Shown: one piece after another, positions 59,801-64,000 of the stretch
Position numbering within the stretch: the first letter of the stretch is position 1
How the letters are laid out: every line of letters starts with the position of its first letter
Assembly (NCBI GenBank): GCA_949316495.1
Contig: OX439003.1
Span: 45,891,725-45,955,724, forward strand
Direction of reading: 5' to 3'
Length of the DNA stretch: 64,000 bases
From: Amphiduros pacificus
Lineage: Eukaryota; Annelida; Polychaeta; Phyllodocida; Hesionidae
The notes under the pieces: model-generated
Database searches by the model: none
Told to the model about the DNA's origin: nothing
What the model saw: the letters and a program-made list of their open reading frames with translations, nothing else
Made by a program: the position numbers and the translations under genes

Positions 59801-62800
59801 ATTTATTTAAAGAAACAAGAACCCTAACCCATCAATGTTTACTTATATTTAACAATCATTTAAAAAAATACATCTTGCATAAAATATTTTGATATTCTGT
59901 GAAATATAATGTCTGAATGCTCAGTTCTTTAGGAATTATGGAATAATATCATAGAAGTCAAACCTCATTAAAACATGATAGAGGTAAATAATCACTTTTT
60001 GAAATACATCACAGGGGGAATGTTCACTTTATAAAAAAAAACATCAGAGAGGTAAATACTCACATTAAGAAAAACATCACAGAGGGAAATGCTCATTTAT
60101 AGAAAAACAAATAATAGATGGGAATACTTACTTGTAGAAGTTTTCGTTGATGAGATTGCCATCCGCAAAGTCAGTGAGGTAGATATGGAACTGGGTGAGC
60201 ACGCCCTGAGTCTTGCTGACCCTCGTGTCCAGCCGGCCCTTTATCTCATCCAGGTTGTGATAGAGTGCCTCCCAATACCTGCTCACATCGGGAGCTTCCA
60301 TCACACTCTCCTCCAAGTCCTTTACAACCGCACTGGCATTCTACAACCGTTACAACATCATATTCTTCATCAGTATGTATATACTCAGTGTCTTTATGTT
60401 ACATTCAGATGGGTCTTTAAGAAAGTATCATTTCTATGAGCAGTATATAGTTTATTTTTCTCATGTGACTATGGATCATTCCGTAAAAGATGCCAGTAAC
60501 AAAATCCCGTTTCTTAATCATTGTTTAAATATGTCACATCAGCGTTAACTTAATAGAATTGCAATTAATAAAAGGAAATGCCAAAAAGATTAACGTACAT
60601 GCAAGTTAAACTCTTGCCAGAAGAGACTCTTATTGGCAAGGAAATCATCGTCAATCTGGGCCATTATCCAGAAGTTTATATTATCAAAATGCCGTTGGAT
60701 GCTTTTCATTGCGAGTTTTCTCTCCTGTAATTGTCCTGCTAACGTGATGTCCTGCGCCGTGACTGAGGCCTGCATGGCGCCTATTCCACTCTCCTTCGCC
60801 AATAACGACAGGGTCAGGTTATTGCCTTCATAAAGTGTCATATTGTATGTGTACGATTCATTGAAATCCCTGGCCAACTTTTGAAAGCTGACCAGAGCGC
60901 TAGACAACCTCTCGTGGATATCCAGGTATTCGTTGTATAGTTTCTCCAGCTCAGATTCACATTTGGGCGTTAGCAGTCTAAGAAGATCGCGTACAACGCT
61001 AGTGCTGGTCACCAATGGTTCCACCATGTTTTCGTTGGACACATTCATGAGGAATGTAACATTTATAATCATTTCATCTAATGTTAGGATGCTATCATTC
61101 CATACATGTATCACAAGGTTCAGTGTGTCCTCGAGGTTGGGGGACAGGGTGGTTACCATGTTCAAGTTAGCTTCTGTAGTGACTGTTCCGTCTGTTGTGT
61201 CATCAAGAACCGTCTGCGGTTCTGGGTATAAGATATCATAAAATGTTTTTCTTATGGAATCAGTTCGGTTTATCATGTGCCATGTAAAATTGGCAAAGTT
61301 ATTTCTTGTGGTTTCAAGTGTTATTTTAAGTGTTTGATTTATGAACGTGTTTATGCCATACTTTATGATGCCGCCCAAAGGCTTATCAGAGGGGCTGCAC
61401 CAGAGACAGGAATCTGCTAACGTCACATCCGGGTCTGTCAGGCACCAGGAACAATTGACCCGAGAGAGTTCAAGTAACGGAGAAACTCTATCATTTAGCA
61501 GACGGTATTCTGAGGGGATGTTTTCCTGGTCCACAGCTATGATCAGATCAGTGAGTAACTCATTCTCCAGCACCGCCATCTTGGCCGGAAGTAGTGATAA
61601 CTTCATCCAGATTGTGTTATTGAGCATGAGGAGACAGTTGTACTGGTCCTCCAGTGAGGTGACCTGCTGTGAGTAGGTCTCTATCGAGCTTCTCAGCACC
61701 TGTCTGGTTTCCAGTAGCTCTTCATAGAGGTGTCTGCTAATCAGGTCCATGTAGAGCTTGGTAGCGTCCAGAAGGTGGTCGCCAATCACCTTGGCAACGG
61801 AGTATTCTTCACGGGAAAACCACATGCAGTCAGAAGCCATCTTATTGGTCAACGAACGCACTCGTGTCTTTTCATACTCTAATTCACGCCCAGTGGTCTG
61901 GAGGAATTGATGTAATTTAGTCATTTCCAAGAATAAATCTGAGAACATTCTCATGGTTTGACGATATTTTTCCTCAGCTAAACGGTAGCGAACCTCTCTT
62001 GCCTTGATCAATTTCTCTTCAAGCCTGAAAATATCAACAGTAGTTATAGTATGTATAAAAGCCCTGTCAACATTAACATTGATGGGATTAACTTGACAAC
62101 AATAAATCTAACGATTTATTTTAAAAATACATTGACCATGATTTGTCAAGAAATCCAACACTGGCATTAAAAGTAAGACGTCACAAAATTATATGCCGCG
62201 CAAATTTACTATTTTTGTACAGACTGATTTCGATTCGACATCAATTATAATAATTAAAAAAACCAAAGACACAAACAAAGACAAAAACAAAGAAATATTA
62301 ATAACGTAAGCTGCAGGAAGGCCATTGTCAAAATATCGGGTAGCTGTCACAAAGGTATGTCTTAGGGTGGCAACAACAGTGGTAGTATTCAATTACTACA
62401 TCTGCAGTCATTGCCCTGTTTTTGATTTCATTCAAAGTTTGGAAATCCCCGAGTCACAAATACTTTCCTTGCTCTCACAAAAATGTCATAAAATCTAAAT
62501 TGACCAACATTAGGTGATAAACTGTAACCAGGTGTCTGGCACATATACTGACCAATCAGTACAACTGCCAATACGAAACGATATGGTAGCTCTGTCCACA
62601 CATTGAAATAATATCAGCAAGGGGAGACAAGTAAACAGCAAATAGGACAGGGCCCAAGACTGATCCTTATTGGACACTCAATTGAGTGGGTTTCAAAACT
62701 TGCCTGTGTGTACCCACTTTAACAAACTGTTTCCTGTCCATTGTTTTACTACTCCAGTTGGGGGTATGATCGGTAACCTTGCACCAAGTCTCAAGTATTT

Positions 62801-63149
62801 GATATTCAAAAGTATCAAGAGATCAAGTCGTTTTACTGACTTTGTGAAGGTCACACATCATGCCATTTTGTACATTGAGCGGTGCTGTATCAGAACTACT
62901 CCTTGCATGCAGATTGTGATGAGGGGGGTTAACCTTTTGGTTCTCCTCTGCTGGGCGGGGTCTGCAGTGTCTGTGTCTATCGTCACCGTGGCGAAGGACA
63001 GGTTGGGAACATAGAACCGCTCCAGGCACGGCGTCCGGCAGGAACACATCGCGCTCCCATTACGCTTCATCTCATCTGGATATTGACAAAAATGACTTTA
63101 AAATATGTTTTTAACTTTAAAGCATCGATGTAATATTCGTTTCTTTCTC

Positions 63150-63181
<32 letters not shown>

Positions 63182-64000
63182 TGTGTGTGTGGGTGTGTGT
63201 GTGTTTGTGTGTGTGTTTTGGTCATGTCTGTGTTTAAAAATGAAATATGACCGGTAGAGACAATCGTCTGATATTAGTTGCAACTTACCAACCCTTCCTC
63301 TTGCACATCTAATATAGCTGTCCACACTGCACACGTCAGGATCACCTGAACCAAATGCAACATTATCATTTAGTATACAACAACTTGTATGGGTGGCCTT
63401 AAAGAGCATCTGGTCATTTGTATTCTCGTATCTTTTTTATTGATACATAGTTACTTCTGTCCAAAGTTTTGATATGAACTATGACTGGCAGAAACGGCTC
63501 CATTGTTAGTGTATTTGACTTCAGATCCTGGTTTCCCGGTTCTATTCCCGGTTCTTTTCCCGGTCAGTTATTATCAAGCGTTACATTTTCTGGAATCAGT
63601 ACTCTATAAATAACATCTTTACTTTATACACTCTAAAAGATGATATTTACCTTTAATCCTGGGGAAGTAGATATCTCTACAGTTGCATTCCTGCCTGACC
63701 AGCTTGATCTCACAGTCCAGTGTACAGGTGGCGGTACTGTATGTCTCGTAGTAGGTCAGATCCGCTGTACCACACACTCCCCAAGGAGGCTCCAAGTTTG
63801 CCACCTGGAAAACAGTCAAATATGCACCAATAACAACTCATCATGACCTGCATGGATCAAAGATGTTAAAGCAACCTTTCAAACTTTCAAACAGCATTTT
63901 TACATTTATGAAATACAAAATATTTGTTTGAGAGATGTGAACGTACTTCAGTTCTTTCTATTGCGATAAGAGACAGAAGTCCCGGCGACACGGCGAAGGC
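56837..64000 (-). CDS. DEG/ENaC-family (ASIC-like) sodium channel, 5' end off window
   Basis: Eight in-phase exons: 63947 to beyond 64000, 63651-63804, 63289-63345, 62934-63075, 60599-62024, 60132-60340, 59649-59740 and 56837-57009 (stop TAA at 56837-56839), about 768 residues. The cysteine-rich ectodomain reads PPWGVCGTA, CTLDCEIKLVRQECNC, FPRIKG, VCSVDSYIRCARG and CSCRTPCLERFYV, in the order typical of DEG/ENaC channels. The last exon has the second membrane helix with LLSEVGG followed by LMLGASLMTMLE; GAS is the G-x-S selectivity filter. The first helix and cytoplasmic N-terminus lie right of base 64000. The subfamily (peptide-gated, acid-sensing or other) cannot be assigned from this part. 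About 500 extra residues precede the pore helix. Confidence 0.9.
57098..59485. repeat. Interspersed repeat copy II, in the last DEG/ENaC intron
   Basis: A longer relative of 52712-54330. It contains two tRNA-like heads (57668-57740 with GGTTCGATTCC, and 58095-58170), so part of it is internally duplicated. A third, partial relative lies at 49900-50900. It holds no coding sequence. Confidence 0.75.
59981..60145. repeat. Degenerate array of about 34-bp units at a DEG/ENaC splice donor
   Basis: Five units with GAGGTAAATA-like starts at 59981, 60013, 60049, 60082 and 60117 (spacing 32-36 bases). The last one runs into the donor of exon 60132-60340. On the minus strand the donor TACAA|GTAAGTATT lines up with weaker TGTGAGTATT-like sequence in the other copies. 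Identity is much lower than in the fibrocystin-L arrays. Confidence 0.6.
60132..62024 (-). CDS. DEG/ENaC channel exons encoding an extra extracellular segment
   Basis: Exon 60599-62024 (475 codons) and exon 60132-60340 (70 codons) lie between the CxCxxPC motif and the pore helix, where most DEG/ENaC channels have only about 80-100 residues in total. The segment is charged and helix-prone at the start (REVRYRLAEEKYRQ). It has about twelve N-glycosylation sequons, including NCS, NFT, NRT, NVT and NLT. It also carries two CxxC motifs (CSWC, CLWC) 12 residues apart. The frame is open throughout and phases match both sides. The sequons fit an extracellular position. I do not recognise a domain in it. 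Confidence 0.85.
62595..62835 (-). mobile_element. Second fragment of the same LINE clade
   Basis: The minus strand reads DRKQFVKVGTHRQVLKPTQ and GSVLGPVLFAVYLSPLADI, parallel to RKQCVKVGTHRSCLKS and GSVLGPILFTVYVTPLSDI in the larger copy. It has at least one in-frame stop and no flanking 3' tail. It sits in the DEG/ENaC intron, about 100 bases past the donor of exon 62934-63075. Confidence 0.8.
63150..63214. repeat. (GT)n microsatellite
   Basis: A GT tract with a few interruptions in the DEG/ENaC intron between exons 63289-63345 and 62934-63075. Confidence 0.95.
63470..63620 (+). mobile_element. Diverged SINE with L2-like tail
   Basis: CCCGGTTCTATTCCCGG is followed by TCAAGCGTTACATTTTCTGG and AATCAGTACTC, a worn version of the SINE at 27.2 kb. 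It lies next to the donor of DEG/ENaC exon 63651-63804. Confidence 0.5.

Noticed and set aside
60933-61676. Plus-strand open frames opposite the large channel exon
   Set aside because: The minus-strand frame is continuous for 475 codons and phased with its neighbours; the plus frames are shorter and lack motifs.

Overview
The window is animal nuclear DNA: AT-rich, with long introns, GT-AG splicing, tRNA-derived SINEs, an L2/CR1-type LINE, DNA-transposon remnants and many micro- and minisatellites. The protein families and SINE types suggest a marine lophotrochozoan, most likely a mollusc. The phylum is an inference.

Gene 1 (minus strand, first codon at 49128, last coding base seen at 1291) is a giant fibrocystin-L (PKHD1L1)-like gene. 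I placed 63 exons by hand. Their phases agree from the signal peptide onward, giving one open frame of about 4,045 codons. The order is signal peptide, N-terminal IPT/TIG domains, PA14, a cysteine-containing linker, a long IPT/TIG array, first G8 domain, parallel beta-helix (PbH1) region, second G8 domain, second PbH1 region, and a C-terminal juxtamembrane region with a tetrabasic site. The transmembrane end lies left of base 1.

The stretch 49129-56836 is intergenic and repeat-rich: tRNA-headed repeats, a long foldback hairpin, a GC-rich repeat with AGACGTCT palindromes, and paired full-length SINEs.

Gene 2 (minus strand, 56837 to beyond 64000) is a DEG/ENaC sodium channel. Eight exons are visible, covering the cysteine-rich ectodomain and the pore-forming second membrane helix. 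The first membrane helix lies off the right edge. An extra segment of roughly 500 residues, mostly in one 1.4-kb exon, separates the CxCxxPC region from the pore helix.

The most unusual observation concerns tandem repeats. Seven arrays, six in gene 1 and one in gene 2, are anchored on an exon's 3' end. Their repeat units carry the last exon bases plus the 5' splice site, so the intron starts with anything from about four to about fifty copies of its own donor region. All run from the donor into the intron, and I found none over an acceptor. The other notable points are the channel's ectodomain insertion, a LINE whose 3' tail is shared by SINEs in the same window, and inverted repeats in distant introns of gene 1.
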